DNA of 64,000 nt from Cryobacterium arcticum. GTDB taxonomy: Bacteria; Actinomycetota; Actinomycetes; Actinomycetales; Microbacteriaceae. Under the pieces are notes generated by a model. It did no database searches. It saw only the letters and a list, made by a program, of their open reading frames with translations, and was not told where the DNA came from. Of this stretch, positions 1-7,806 are shown in pieces (the stretch's first letter is position 1; each line of letters opens with the position of its first letter). The DNA is taken from contig NZ_CP016282.1 of assembly GCF_001679725.1 (NCBI RefSeq), positions 434,001-498,000 of the forward strand, written 5' to 3'. A program made the position numbers and the translations under genes.

Positions 1-1
1 C

Positions 2-253
2 GGCGAGGGACGCTACGACAGGCAGTCCGCTGCCGGCAAGGTGCCGTCGTATCTGGCCGGGCTCGCGGCGGCCGCCGGTGCCCCGGCACTGCTCGTGGCC
101 GGCGCCATCGATGCCGGGGCCCTGGCGGCCGCCGCCGAGCCGTTCGCCCAGGCCGTGGCGCTCACCGACCTCGCCGGCGGAACCGCGGCAGCCCTGGCCG
201 ATCCGCTGGTGTGGCTCGAGGCGGCCGGGGCCCGGTTGGCGGGCAGGTTCTGA
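2..253 (+). CDS. Glycerate kinase, C-terminal fragment (gene enters from the left)
   Basis: An open frame from the window edge to TGA at 251-253 encodes 83 residues with the GEGR-D-QS--GK pattern near its start, followed by an Ala/Gly-rich segment. This pattern is typical of the C-terminal part of glycerate kinases (GlxK/GarK type), which phosphorylate D-glycerate to phosphoglycerate in the cytoplasm. Only the 3' end is present, so the start, the N-terminal lobe and the operon context are unseen. Another kinase of the same fold cannot be excluded from so short a piece. Confidence 0.72.
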   Translation, partial: GEGRYDRQSAAGKVPSYLAGLAAAAGAPALLVAGAIDAGALAAAAEPFAQAVALTDLAGGTAAALADPLVWLEAAGARLAGRF

Positions 254-331
254 GGTTCTCCGCCCCGTCGATCGGCACCCTGCGGGTGCGACCTTGGCGT
301 GTGGCCTGCAACGGTCTGGAACACGCGGTGC

Positions 332-487
332 GCTCGCAGCGTGCATTAGTGCTCGCAGCGTGCGTCAACGCTCGTAGCGTGCGTTAGTGCGCGACATATC
401 GCACGCCGTGAGCACTTTCACACGCTGCGAGCACTTTCGCGTGCCGCGTGCCGCGTGCCGCGTGCCGCGTGCCGCGTGCCGCGAGCC
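332..487. repeat. Intergenic repeat cluster: 19-bp and 7-bp tandem repeats and a 15-bp inverted repeat
   Basis: Between the kinase stop (253) and xylB (526) lie three tandem copies of a 19-bp unit beginning GCTCGYAGCGTGC (332, 351, 370). A perfect 15-bp inverted repeat, AGTGCTCGCAGCGTG at 348-362 against 421-435, follows. Then come six tandem copies of GCGTGCC (439-480) and a degenerate seventh. I see no gene here. The inverted repeat could fold in RNA read from either strand. Confidence 0.75.
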
Positions 488-489
488 GC

Positions 490-527
490 GACCCGGGCAC
501 GCGCACCGACCGCGCCCGGCCCGGGTC
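490..527 (-). terminator. Hairpin at the 3' end of xylB
   Basis: GACCCGGGC at 490-498 pairs with GCCCGGGTC at 519-527, giving a 9-bp GC-only stem with a 20-nt loop that overlaps the xylB stop codon. There is no U-run, so it may be a weak terminator or an mRNA-stabilising 3' structure. Confidence 0.45.
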
Positions 528-1938
528 AGGCGCGGTGCGCGGCGTACTGGGCGCGGATCACCGGGTGGAAGTCCGGCGTGGGCTGCGAGGCGATGGCCAC
601 CGACCAGGTCGGGCGGGTGCCCGTGAGCGACCAGGCGGCCTGCGTCGCTCCGCCGTCGGCCACGTATTCGCCCGGCGTGGGCACGGCCACGGGCACCTCG
701 AACACCTGCGCGGCGATGAGCTGCACGGCCTCATTCTGTGCGGCCCCGCCGATCAGCAGGATCCGCTCGACCGTGACGCCCTGGGCGCGCACCGCGTCCA
801 GGCCGTCGGCCAGGCCGCAGAGCAGCCCCTCGATCGCGGCGCGGGCGAGGTTGGGCCGGGTGGTCGAACCGAGGGTCATCCCGAACAGCGAGGCGGTGGC
901 ATCCGGCAGGTTGGGGGTGCGTTCACCCTCGAAGTACGGCTGGAGTACGAGACCGTCGGCGCCCGGCTGTGCCTCCAGCGCCAGCTTGCCGAGCTCGGTG
1001 TGGTCCACACCGAGCAGGCCCGCGATCGAGTCCAGGATGCGCGCGGCGTTGAGGGTGGCGATCAGCGGCAGGTGCAGCCCGCTGGCATCGGCGAACCCGG
1101 CCACGGTGCCCGAGGCATCCTCGCTGGGCTGCTCGGTCACGGCGAACACCGTGCCGCTGGTGCCGATGGAGACGATGACGTCGCCGGCCGCGGCGCCGAG
1201 GCCGAGGGCCGCACCGGCGTTGTCGCCGGCGCCCACGCCCACGACGAGCCCGGCGGGAACCCCGGGCAGCGCCGCCGTGGTGCCGGCGGTGTCGCCCGGG
1301 CCGAGCACCCGGGGGAGCGCGGCGTCGTGGCCGAGCCCCAGGGCGAGCAGCTCACGGTCGTATGCGCCGAGCGCGGCCGAGTAATAGCCGGTGCCACTGG
1401 CATCCGACCGGTCGGTGCTGAGTTCGGTCAGCACCGGGCCCAGCTCGGTTTCGCCGGCGGGGCCGTAGCCGCGCAGGCGCCAGCTGAGCCAGTCGTGGGG
1501 GAGGGCCACCGCGGCGACCCGGGCGGCGTTGGCCGGTTCGGCGTCGCGCAGCCAGCGCAGCTTGGTGACGGTAAAGGAGGCCACCGGCACCACGCCGGTG
1601 CGACGGGCGTATTCGGCGGCGCCGACCTCGTTGATCAGGTCGGTCGCGGCCTGGGCGCTGCGGGTGTCGTTCCAGAGCAGGGCGGGGCGGATGACCCGGC
1701 CGTCCTCGTCGAGGACGACCATGCCGTGCTGCTGCGCGGCCACCGAGACGGCGGACACATCGCCAAGGCCGCCCGCCTCACGGATCGCCAGGAGCAACGC
1801 ATCCCACCAGGCGGCCGGGTCGACCTCGGTGCCGGCCGGGTGGCTGGCCTTGCCGGTGCGCACGAGCGCTCCCGTCTCGGCGTCCCGAACGACCACCTTG
1901 CAACTCTGTGTCGACGAGTCGACTCCGGCAACCAGCAT
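526..1938 (-). CDS. xylB: Xylulokinase
   Basis: A 470-aa FGGY-family sugar kinase that phosphorylates D-xylulose to xylulose 5-phosphate, the second step of xylose catabolism. The N-terminal phosphate-binding motif [16 protein letters not shown], the catalytic-loop motif [11 protein letters not shown] and the C-terminal [16 protein letters not shown] motifs are all visible, and the length is normal for the family. The ATG at 1936-1938 is chosen because GGAG sits 7 nt upstream and the protein then begins MLVAGVDSS. The frame stays open to 2076, but that extension is unlike a kinase. Xylose isomerase lies 3 kb away on the same strand rather than in an operon with it. Confidence 0.93.
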   Translation of the reverse strand: MLVAGVDSSTQSCKVVVRDAETGALVRTGKASHPAGTEVDPAAWWDALLLAIREAGGLGDVSAVSVAAQQHGMVVLDEDGRVIRPALLWNDTRSAQAATDLINEVGAAEYARRTGVVPVASFTVTKLRWLRDAEPANAARVAAVALPHDWLSWRLRGYGPAGETELGPVLTELSTDRSDASGTGYYSAALGAYDRELLALGLGHDAALPRVLGPGDTAGTTAALPGVPAGLVVGVGAGDNAGAALGLGAAAGDVIVSIGTSGTVFAVTEQPSEDASGTVAGFADASGLHLPLIATLNAARILDSIAGLLGVDHTELGKLALEAQPGADGLVLQPYFEGERTPNLPDATASLFGMTLGSTTRPNLARAAIEGLLCGLADGLDAVRAQGVTVERILLIGGAAQNEAVQLIAAQVFEVPVAVPTPGEYVADGGATQAAWSLTGTRPTWSVAIASQPTPDFHPVIRAQYAAHRA

Positions 1939-1978
1939 GATGAACTCCAAACTAGAAAAAGCAGCGGTGGGTGAGCAC

Positions 1979-2062
1979 AACTCCTGCAATTCCTGTCGGG
2001 GCCGGATGCCTGCCCCGGTTTTGCGGGGGTGGGCGGCGCGGGAGGAGAAAATTGCAGGAGTT
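1979..2062. promoter_or_regulatory. Widely spaced 13-bp inverted repeat upstream of xylB
   Basis: AACTCCTGCAATT at 1979-1991 is exactly mirrored by AATTGCAGGAGTT at 2050-2062, 41 to 124 nt upstream of the xylB start. Each arm carries TGCAATT, which also occurs in the dyad in front of xylA. It may be a pair of operator half-sites for a xylose regulator or a leader stem-loop. The rest of 1939-2442 holds only an AT-richer stretch near 2110-2150 and no gene that I can support. Confidence 0.45.
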
Positions 2063-2442
2063 ATGCCACCACCCACGGGCTGGGCGGCGTCTTCGCCGCC
2101 GGTGCCCGGGGTGATTCACAATAAAATGTTCTGGGTCTAAACATATTCGGTCGGGGGCGGATGTTCAAACCTTCCGGTCGCCGTTTCGCCGCGGATTTCC
2201 GGTGCGGCGGGGCCGGCCCGACGGCGCCCCCGGCTGCCGCATTGGCTGGTCCGCAGACGCTGCGCCCGGGACTCCAGCGGTACCGCTCCCGCATGGTGTG
2301 AGGGCCCGCTGGCCGATTGTCGTTTAATTTATGAGCTACTTTCTTCTTTTCCCGCCCGTTCTGGGGTAGCTTTGCGTAACGGGGAACACGGGGGGTCATC
2401 GACGTCCCAGCGAGTGGCTCTCCCTCGCAGTCAGGCACCGCA

Positions 2443-3771
2443 ATGGCCACAACGTCCCCTCGACGCTCCCTGGTACGAACGGTGAGCGGCCTCGGCCTCA
2501 CCGCAGCCCTCGTCTTCGGCGCCGCTTCGTCAGCGTCCGCGGCCGTCACCACCGACGGCCCGATCAACCTGGGCACCGCGGCAAGCTACGGCGTCCTCGC
2601 CGCCAGTGCCGTCACCAACACCGGCCCGACGGTCGTCAACGGTGACCTCGGCATCTCGCCCGGCACCGCGATCACCGGGTTCGGCGCCGCGCCCAACGGC
2701 ATCGTCAACGGCACCGTGCACGCCACCGATGCCGCGGCCCTCCAGGCCCAACGCGACACGACCACGGCCTACAACGTCGCCGCCGCGCTCACGCCCACGA
2801 CCACGGGCATCAGCGAGCTGACCGGCCTCTCCCTGACCCCCGGCGTCTACACCGGCGGCGCACTGGCTTTGTCGAACAACGGCTCCCTCACCCTCGCGGG
2901 CGCCGCGAACTCCGTCTGGGTCTTCCAGGCAGCCTCGACCCTCACCATCGGGTCGGCGACGCAGATCATCATCACCGGCGGCGCGAGCGCCTGCAACGTG
3001 TTCTGGCAGGTCGGCAGCTCCGCGTCGATCGGCACCGGCGCGGCCTTCCAGGGCACCATCCTGGCGCAGCAGTCCATCACCGCCACCACGAGCGCCACCA
3101 TCGTGGGCCGGTTGCTCGCCCGGTCCGCCGCGGTCACCCTCGACACCAACACCATCACCGCTCCCATGGGCTGCGCCGCGCCGGGCACGCCGGTCGGTAC
3201 GACCGCACCCACCATCACCTCGGGCGCACCGGCGGACGCGACGGAAGGCACGCCCTACTCACACACCGTCACCGCGACGGGCACCCCGACGCCCACCTTC
3301 ACCGTGACCGCCGGCACGCTGCCGGCCGGCCTCACGCTGGACGAAACCTCCGGCACCATCTCCGGCACCCCCACGACGCCGGGTTCGACGACCTTCACCG
3401 TCTCGGCCGGCAACGGCACGGCCCCGGATGCGACGGCCGACTACACCGTGACGACCACGCCGGCCGCCGTGGTCACGCCGACGCCGACTCCGACTCCGAC
3501 TCCGACAGCCACGCCCACGGCGACTCCTACTCCTACTCCGACTGCCACGCCGACACCCACCAGCACTCAGCCCGCGCCGCTGGTGCCCACGCCCACCAAC
3601 AGTGCCGCCCCCGGCGGGGGCGGCCGTGGTGCCGGCCAGGGCATGCTGGCCGAGACCGGCACCAATGCCACCCCGGTTCTCGTGGTCGGCGCACTGGTCG
3701 TTCTGGCCGGCATCGCCTTGGTGACATTCGTGGGCCTGCGTCGCCGCCACGCACGCACGAACAACCAGTAG
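2443..3771 (+). CDS. Sortase-anchored ice-binding protein (DUF3494) with Ig-like domain
   Basis: A 442-aa secreted surface protein. Residues 1-33 form a signal peptide ending ASSASA. Residues about 36-245 match the DUF3494 ice-binding beta-solenoid, with the characteristic GDLGISPGTAITGF segment and a Thr/Ala/Gly-rich repeat surface. Residues about 255-337 form a putative Ig (He_PIG-like) domain. Residues 343-378 are a Thr-Pro spacer encoded by short DNA repeats. The C-terminus has LAETG (402-406), a membrane segment (about 410-432) and a basic tail, a sorting signal of the LAXTG kind used by class E sortases. Wall-tethered ice-binding proteins are thought to attach cells to ice or limit recrystallisation. 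There is no strong ribosome site before ATG 2443. A general adhesin role remains possible. Confidence 0.88.
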   Translation: MATTSPRRSLVRTVSGLGLTAALVFGAASSASAAVTTDGPINLGTAASYGVLAASAVTNTGPTVVNGDLGISPGTAITGFGAAPNGIVNGTVHATDAAALQAQRDTTTAYNVAAALTPTTTGISELTGLSLTPGVYTGGALALSNNGSLTLAGAANSVWVFQAASTLTIGSATQIIITGGASACNVFWQVGSSASIGTGAAFQGTILAQQSITATTSATIVGRLLARSAAVTLDTNTITAPMGCAAPGTPVGTTAPTITSGAPADATEGTPYSHTVTATGTPTPTFTVTAGTLPAGLTLDETSGTISGTPTTPGSTTFTVSAGNGTAPDATADYTVTTTPAAVVTPTPTPTPTPTATPTATPTPTPTATPTPTSTQPAPLVPTPTNSAAPGGGGRGAGQGMLAETGTNATPVLVVGALVVLAGIALVTFVGLRRRHARTNNQ

Positions 3772-3944
3772 CGCACCGGGTGCCGTCGTCTCGCGGCGGC
3801 ACCCGCATCCGCTCCCGTGCTGGAGTGCCGTGAGACGAGTTGCGTCCAACACGCGACGCGGGCGGCCCCGGTGTGCTTCTATGAATACCCTGCGGATGTT
3901 CATCGTTTATGTCGGATGCTCGCGGACCCACTCGAAAGGTCCTC

Positions 3945-4442
3945 ATGAGCGGCTCTGCTTCCGCCGTCGAATCCGGTGATATCCCGTCGGCTCCCGTGCC
4001 CAACGGTGTCATCGACGCGTTCTACCTGCTGCAGAACGCCGAGGCGCTGCACCAGTCCCGACTGCGTGAGCGGCTCAACATCGGCGCCAATGAGCTCGGC
4101 GCCCTGCAGTTCATCTCCCGCCTGGCGATTCTCGGCCGGGACGTGCGCGCCCTGGACGTGGCGCACAGTCTGGGTGTGACGAGTGGTGCCACGTCGGTCA
4201 TCCTGTCGCACCTGGTGAAGCTGGGCTATCTCACCCGCACGGCCAATCCGCGGGACGGGCGGGGCAAGCTGCTGCACCTCAGCCCCGCGGCCACGAGTGC
4301 CGTGAGCCACACCCTGGATGACAGCCAGTCCGTGCTCAGCCTGCTGGTGTCCGGGATGTCGCTGCGCGAGGCCAAGCGGATTGTGGTGCTGCTCACGGCG
4401 GTGACGTCCGCGCTCGACGACGGCGCGCGCCCCGCCGCGTAG
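3945..4442 (+). CDS. MarR-like winged-helix transcriptional regulator
   Basis: A 165-aa cytoplasmic regulator with a MarR-type fold. An N-terminal dimerisation helix is followed by a winged helix around LDVAHSLGVTSGATSVILSHLVKLGYLTR and the wing NPRDGRGKLLHLS, where MarR proteins carry DxRxR. The sequence is divergent from well-known MarR members. ATG 3945 is preferred over 3909 because AAAGG lies 6 nt upstream. The gene stands alone after the ice-binding gene, so its target and ligand cannot be inferred. Confidence 0.72.
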   Translation: MSGSASAVESGDIPSAPVPNGVIDAFYLLQNAEALHQSRLRERLNIGANELGALQFISRLAILGRDVRALDVAHSLGVTSGATSVILSHLVKLGYLTRTANPRDGRGKLLHLSPAATSAVSHTLDDSQSVLSLLVSGMSLREAKRIVVLLTAVTSALDDGARPAA

Positions 4443-4457
4443 CTGCCCTCCGCCCTC

Positions 4458-4741
4458 GCGCGGGTCAGGCGCCGCTGCGCCCGTGGCGTGCCGCCCGCGT
4501 TCCGGCGCGGAGCCCGCGCGTCGGGGACGGGGCATCCGGATCGCCCGCGGAGCGGCAGCTTGCCCGCGAAGTGGCGCTTCTCCCGCGAAGCGGCGCTTCT
4601 CCCGCGAAGCGGCGTCTTGCCCGCCCTGGCGTCCGCATTGTGACCGGTAAGACTCTTGGCGCGGGTCAGGCGCCGCTGCGCCCGTGGCGTGCCACCCGCG
4701 TTCCGGCGCGGAGCCCGCGCGTCGGGGATACGGCATCCGGA
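4458..4741. repeat. Duplicated 83-bp direct repeat flanking short palindromic repeats
   Basis: A block at 4458-4540 is repeated nearly exactly at 4659-4741 (offset 201 bp). Between the copies, 4572-4620 holds tandem copies of the small palindrome CGCTTCTCCCGCGAAGCG. The whole gap 4443-4912 between the MarR-like gene and xylA has no gene with coding character. The hexamer GGCATCCG recurs in it. Confidence 0.75.
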
Positions 4742-4857
4742 ACACCCGCGGAGAGGCGCGGTGCCCGAGCCTAGGGGATGCGGCATCCGTCGGATGCGGC
4801 GGCCGGCGAGCCCGCCCACGGGCACCGAGCCCACCCACCGGCGCCGCACACGCAGAA

Positions 4858-4883
4858 CCCCGGCCAGGTTTCCCTGGCCGGGG
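4858..4883 (-). terminator. Terminator-like hairpin downstream of xylA
   Basis: CCCCGGCCAGG (4858-4868) pairs perfectly with CCTGGCCGGGG (4873-4883) around a 4-nt loop, 30 nt beyond the xylA stop. Only a short TTCT follows on the reverse strand, so termination may be partial or factor-assisted. Confidence 0.65.
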
Positions 4884-4912
4884 CGATGGTGCGAGTGAAC
4901 TAGCGGATGCGG

Positions 4913-6103
4913 TTAGCGGGCGCCGAGCAGGTGCTCGAGGGCCAGCTGCTGCAGGCGGACGAAGCCGAAGCCCTTGCCGCCGAAGTACTCCTCCGGGGCG
5001 AAGTCCTCGTAGGCCGAGGTGTCGGCCAGGAAGTCGTCGTAGCTCTCGCCCTCGGACAGGGTCGGCACCGACAGCTCCGGAACGCGCGAGGCAGCGAGCT
5101 GCTCCTGCACCTCGGGGTCGGCGCGGAAGGCCGCGGCGCGCTCCTTGAGCAGCAGGTACGTACGCATGTTCGCGGCGGCGGAGTCCCAGACGCCCGTGAT
5201 GTCCTCGGTGCGGCTCGGCTTGTAGTCGAAGTGGCGCGGGCCGTCGTAGGACGGTCCACCGTTCGGGCCGCCGTTTTCGAGCAGGTCGACGAGGGAGAAC
5301 GCGTTCTGCAGGTCGCCGTGGCCGAAGACCAGGTCCTGGTCGTACTTGATGCCGCGCTGGCCGTTGAGGTCGATGTGGAACAGCTTGCCCTGGTAGAGCG
5401 CCTGGGCGATGCCGGCGGTGAAGTTCAGCCCGGCCATCTGCTCGTGGCCGACCTCGGGGTTGACGCCGACGAGTTCGGGGCGCTCGAGGGTGGTGATGAA
5501 CGCCATGGCGTGACCGACGGTGGGCAGCAGGATGTCGCCGCGGGGTTCGTTGGGCTTGGGCTCGATGGCGAAGCGGATGTCGTAGCCCTTGTCGGTGACG
5601 TAGTCGCCGAGCAGGTTGACGGCCTCGCGGTAACGGTCGAGGGCCGAACGGATGTCCTTGGCCGCGTCGTACTCGGCGCCCTCGCGGCCGCCCCACATGA
5701 CGAAGGTCTTGGCGCCGAGCTCGGCGGCGAGGTCGAGGTTGCGCAGCACCTTGCGGAGGGCGAACCGGCGCACGGAGCGGTCGTTCGAGGTGAAGCCGCC
5801 GTCCTTGAAGACGGGAGCGCTGAAGAGGTTGGTGGTGATCATCGGAACGATCACGCCGGTGTCGGCGAGCACCTGCTTGAGGCGGTCGATCTCCTTCTGG
5901 CGGGCGGCATCCGTGGAGCCGAAGGCGAAGAGGTCGTCGTCGTGGAAGGTGAGGCCATAAGCGCCCAGCTCGGCCAGTCGGGTGACGGCCTCGACGGTGT
6001 CGAGCTGCGGCCGGGTCGGCCCGCCGAACGGGTCAGCCCCGTTGTAGCCGATGGTCCACAGGCCGAAAGAGAACTTGTCGGCGGGGGTGGGGGTGAGGGA
6101 CAT
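4913..6103 (-). CDS. xylA: Xylose isomerase
   Basis: A 396-aa class I xylose isomerase of the short actinobacterial type that converts D-xylose to D-xylulose using two divalent metal ions. Catalytic His54 and Asp57 lie in [11 protein letters not shown]. The metal-ligand segments [25 protein letters not shown] and [16 protein letters not shown] are intact. The length matches Streptomyces and Arthrobacter enzymes. The start at 6103 gives [17 protein letters not shown], the expected N-terminus. The gene is divergent from the sugar ABC transporter at 6579, and the 475-bp gap between them contains candidate operators. Confidence 0.96.
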   Translation of the reverse strand: MSLTPTPADKFSFGLWTIGYNGADPFGGPTRPQLDTVEAVTRLAELGAYGLTFHDDDLFAFGSTDAARQKEIDRLKQVLADTGVIVPMITTNLFSAPVFKDGGFTSNDRSVRRFALRKVLRNLDLAAELGAKTFVMWGGREGAEYDAAKDIRSALDRYREAVNLLGDYVTDKGYDIRFAIEPKPNEPRGDILLPTVGHAMAFITTLERPELVGVNPEVGHEQMAGLNFTAGIAQALYQGKLFHIDLNGQRGIKYDQDLVFGHGDLQNAFSLVDLLENGGPNGGPSYDGPRHFDYKPSRTEDITGVWDSAAANMRTYLLLKERAAAFRADPEVQEQLAASRVPELSVPTLSEGESYDDFLADTSAYEDFAPEEYFGGKGFGFVRLQQLALEHLLGAR

Positions 6104-6136
6104 GTTCGGTGCTCCGATTCAGCTTCATTGGCGATT

Positions 6137-6153
6137 TGTTGCAATTACCAACA
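6137..6153. promoter_or_regulatory. Candidate XylR (ROK) operator in front of xylA
   Basis: TGTTG-N7-CAACA forms an interrupted palindrome 34 nt upstream of the xylA start. Its inner sequence GCAATTAC shares TGCAATT with the inverted repeat before xylB. ROK-type xylose repressors recognise TTTGTT/AACAAA-like dyads, so a role for the ROK protein encoded at 10.6 kb is plausible but untested. Confidence 0.5.
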
Positions 6154-6266
6154 TATTACACACGACGAGGGCATTCGTACAGACGCTGCTCTGCATCGTT
6201 GGAAAATGCCCGGCCACAACTTATTCGCCCAGACGCCGAGTGTGCCTCAGGAATGGCCCTCGCGCC

Positions 6267-6282
6267 GTCGAACGGTTTCGAC
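6267..6282. promoter_or_regulatory. Imperfect palindrome GTCGAA-N4-TTCGAC
   Basis: This 16-bp dyad lies in the divergent xylA/ABC intergenic region and resembles LacI-family operators (compare TCGAAACGTTTCGA at 13842), with two central mismatched pairs. It may provide a second layer of sugar control. Confidence 0.35.
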
Positions 6283-6362
6283 GATTCCCTCCACAAATAG
6301 ACCGGGAGGCCACGGAAGCAGTGTTGTGAACCCCCCAAAGGTGGGCATTTCAGATTTGCCCC

Positions 6363-6392
6363 TTGTGAAACGGCGATGGCCTGAGATAAGTT
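6363..6392 (+). promoter_or_regulatory. Possible promoter for the xylose ABC operon
   Basis: TTGTGA at 6363-6368 and TAAGTT at 6387-6392, separated by 18 bp, resemble a sigma-70-type promoter about 185 nt upstream of the binding-protein gene. No other convincing pair was found between 6300 and 6570. Confidence 0.35.
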
Positions 6393-6578
6393 CTGTCCGT
6401 CAACAAAGGCCGCTTTAGCGGTGGGTCAATCACAGCGATGTCCCGTTACAAGGAGGTAACCCTGACGCGCGTTTCTCCCAATGCCGGGGGAGCGCGGGAC
6501 AAGATTTCCTCCTCTGGCAGGTCCCGGTCCACCGGTGCCTGTGGTGACTGGCAGCTCTCAGAGAGGAAAGCTCCAACA

Positions 6579-7706
6579 ATGTCCAAAACCAAGAAAATTC
6601 TCGCCCTCGCGGCGGCCGGCGTCTTCGCGCTGACGCTCGCGTCCTGTTCCAGCAGCGGATCCACGTCGGGAAGCTCCGACGGTGGCGCTGCCGCCGGTGC
6701 CGACTGCAACGTGGGTATCTCCATGCCCACCCGTTCACTCGAGCGCTGGATCAACGACGGCGACCAGCTGAAGAAGCTGCTCGAAGACGCCGGCTGCACG
6801 GTCGACCTGCAGTATGCAGACAACAAGACCGACCAGCAGATCAGCCAGATCCAGAACCAGGTCGCCGGCGGATCGAAGATCCTCGTCGTGGCCGCCGTCG
6901 ACGGCAAGGTGCTCGCACCGGTGCTCGCCGAGGCCAAGAAGCAGGACGCCACCGTCATCGCCTACGACCGCCTGATCAACGGCACGCCGGATGTCGACTA
7001 CTACGCGACCTTCGACAACTACAAGGTGGGCCAGCTTCAGGGCGAGTTCATCGAGAAGGAACTCGACCTCGCCAACGCGACCGGGCCGATCAACCTCGAA
7101 CCGTTCGCCGGCAGCCCCGACGACAACAACGCCAAGTTCTTCTTCTCCGGCGCGTGGGATGTTCTGTTGCCCTACGTCGAGAGTGGCGTGCTCGTGGTTC
7201 CGAGCGGCCAGTCGCCCGCCTCCGACGATGACTGGGCCTCGATCGGCATCCAGGGCTGGGCCAGCGACAAGGCACAGTCCGAGATGGACAACCGTCTGTC
7301 GTCCTTCTACACCGGCGGCGACAAGGTCGACGTGGTGCTCTCCCCGAACGACAGCCTGGCCATCGGCATCGAGGCATCGCTGAAGTCCGCCGGATACGCA
7401 CCGGGCGCCGACTACCCGGTCATCACCGGACAGGACGCCGACAAGGCCAACGTCAAGGCGATCCTCGACGGCGAGCAGTCCATGACCGTGTGGAAGGACA
7501 CCCGCACGCTCGGCAAGCAGGTCTTCGACATGATCCAGGAGATCGTGGCCGGCGATGACGTCACCGTCAACGACACCGAGACCTACGACAACGGCGACCA
7601 CGTGGTGCCGTCGTACCTGCTCGACCCCGAGGTCGTCGTCAAGGACGACGTGCAGTCCAAGCTCATCGACTCCGGTTTCATCAAGGCATCGGACGTCGGA
7701 CTCTAA
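6579..7706 (+). CDS. Multiple-sugar ABC transporter, substrate-binding lipoprotein (ChvE/XylF type)
   Basis: A 375-aa membrane-anchored lipoprotein of the periplasmic-binding-protein-like I fold. The signal peptide [16 protein letters not shown] is followed by lipobox LTLASC. The mature part has the type I features [41 protein letters not shown] and the hinge region [10 protein letters not shown]. ChvE-like proteins bind xylose, glucose, galactose or arabinose. The position next to xylA and before a two-NBD ATPase and a permease points to xylose. ATG 6579 is preceded by GAGAGGAAAG. The frame is open upstream to 6438, but that would bury the signal peptide. Confidence 0.9.
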   Translation: MSKTKKILALAAAGVFALTLASCSSSGSTSGSSDGGAAAGADCNVGISMPTRSLERWINDGDQLKKLLEDAGCTVDLQYADNKTDQQISQIQNQVAGGSKILVVAAVDGKVLAPVLAEAKKQDATVIAYDRLINGTPDVDYYATFDNYKVGQLQGEFIEKELDLANATGPINLEPFAGSPDDNNAKFFFSGAWDVLLPYVESGVLVVPSGQSPASDDDWASIGIQGWASDKAQSEMDNRLSSFYTGGDKVDVVLSPNDSLAIGIEASLKSAGYAPGADYPVITGQDADKANVKAILDGEQSMTVWKDTRTLGKQVFDMIQEIVAGDDVTVNDTETYDNGDHVVPSYLLDPEVVVKDDVQSKLIDSGFIKASDVGL

Positions 7707-7716
7707 CGAGCCGAAC

Positions 7717-7779
7717 CGGGCCGGCTCGCTCGCTGAGCGGGCCGGCCCATTCGACGGGCACCCGGGAAACCGGGTGCCC
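7717..7779 (+). promoter_or_regulatory. Two intercistronic hairpins between binding protein and ATPase genes
   Basis: The first hairpin pairs GGGCCGGC (from about 7718) with GCCGGCCC (ending about 7748). The second (7756-7779) is a perfect 10-bp stem, GGGCACCCGG/CCGGGTGCCC, closed by a GAAA tetraloop. Neither has a U-run. In sugar ABC operons such structures commonly protect the binding-protein mRNA or cause partial termination, so that binding protein exceeds ATPase and permease. Confidence 0.65.
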
Positions 7780-7806
7780 GGTCCATCAGCAAACCAGGAG
7801 ACGGTA

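Noticed and set aside
2370-2442. A cyclic-di-AMP (ydaO-type) riboswitch before the ice-binding gene
   Set aside because: Only a loose GGGGAAC-like string is present; the conserved junctions of the riboswitch are missing.
7555-7806. N-terminal extension of the two-NBD ATPase
   Set aside because: It lies inside the binding-protein gene in another frame and across two hairpins; GTG 7807 has a proper ribosome site.
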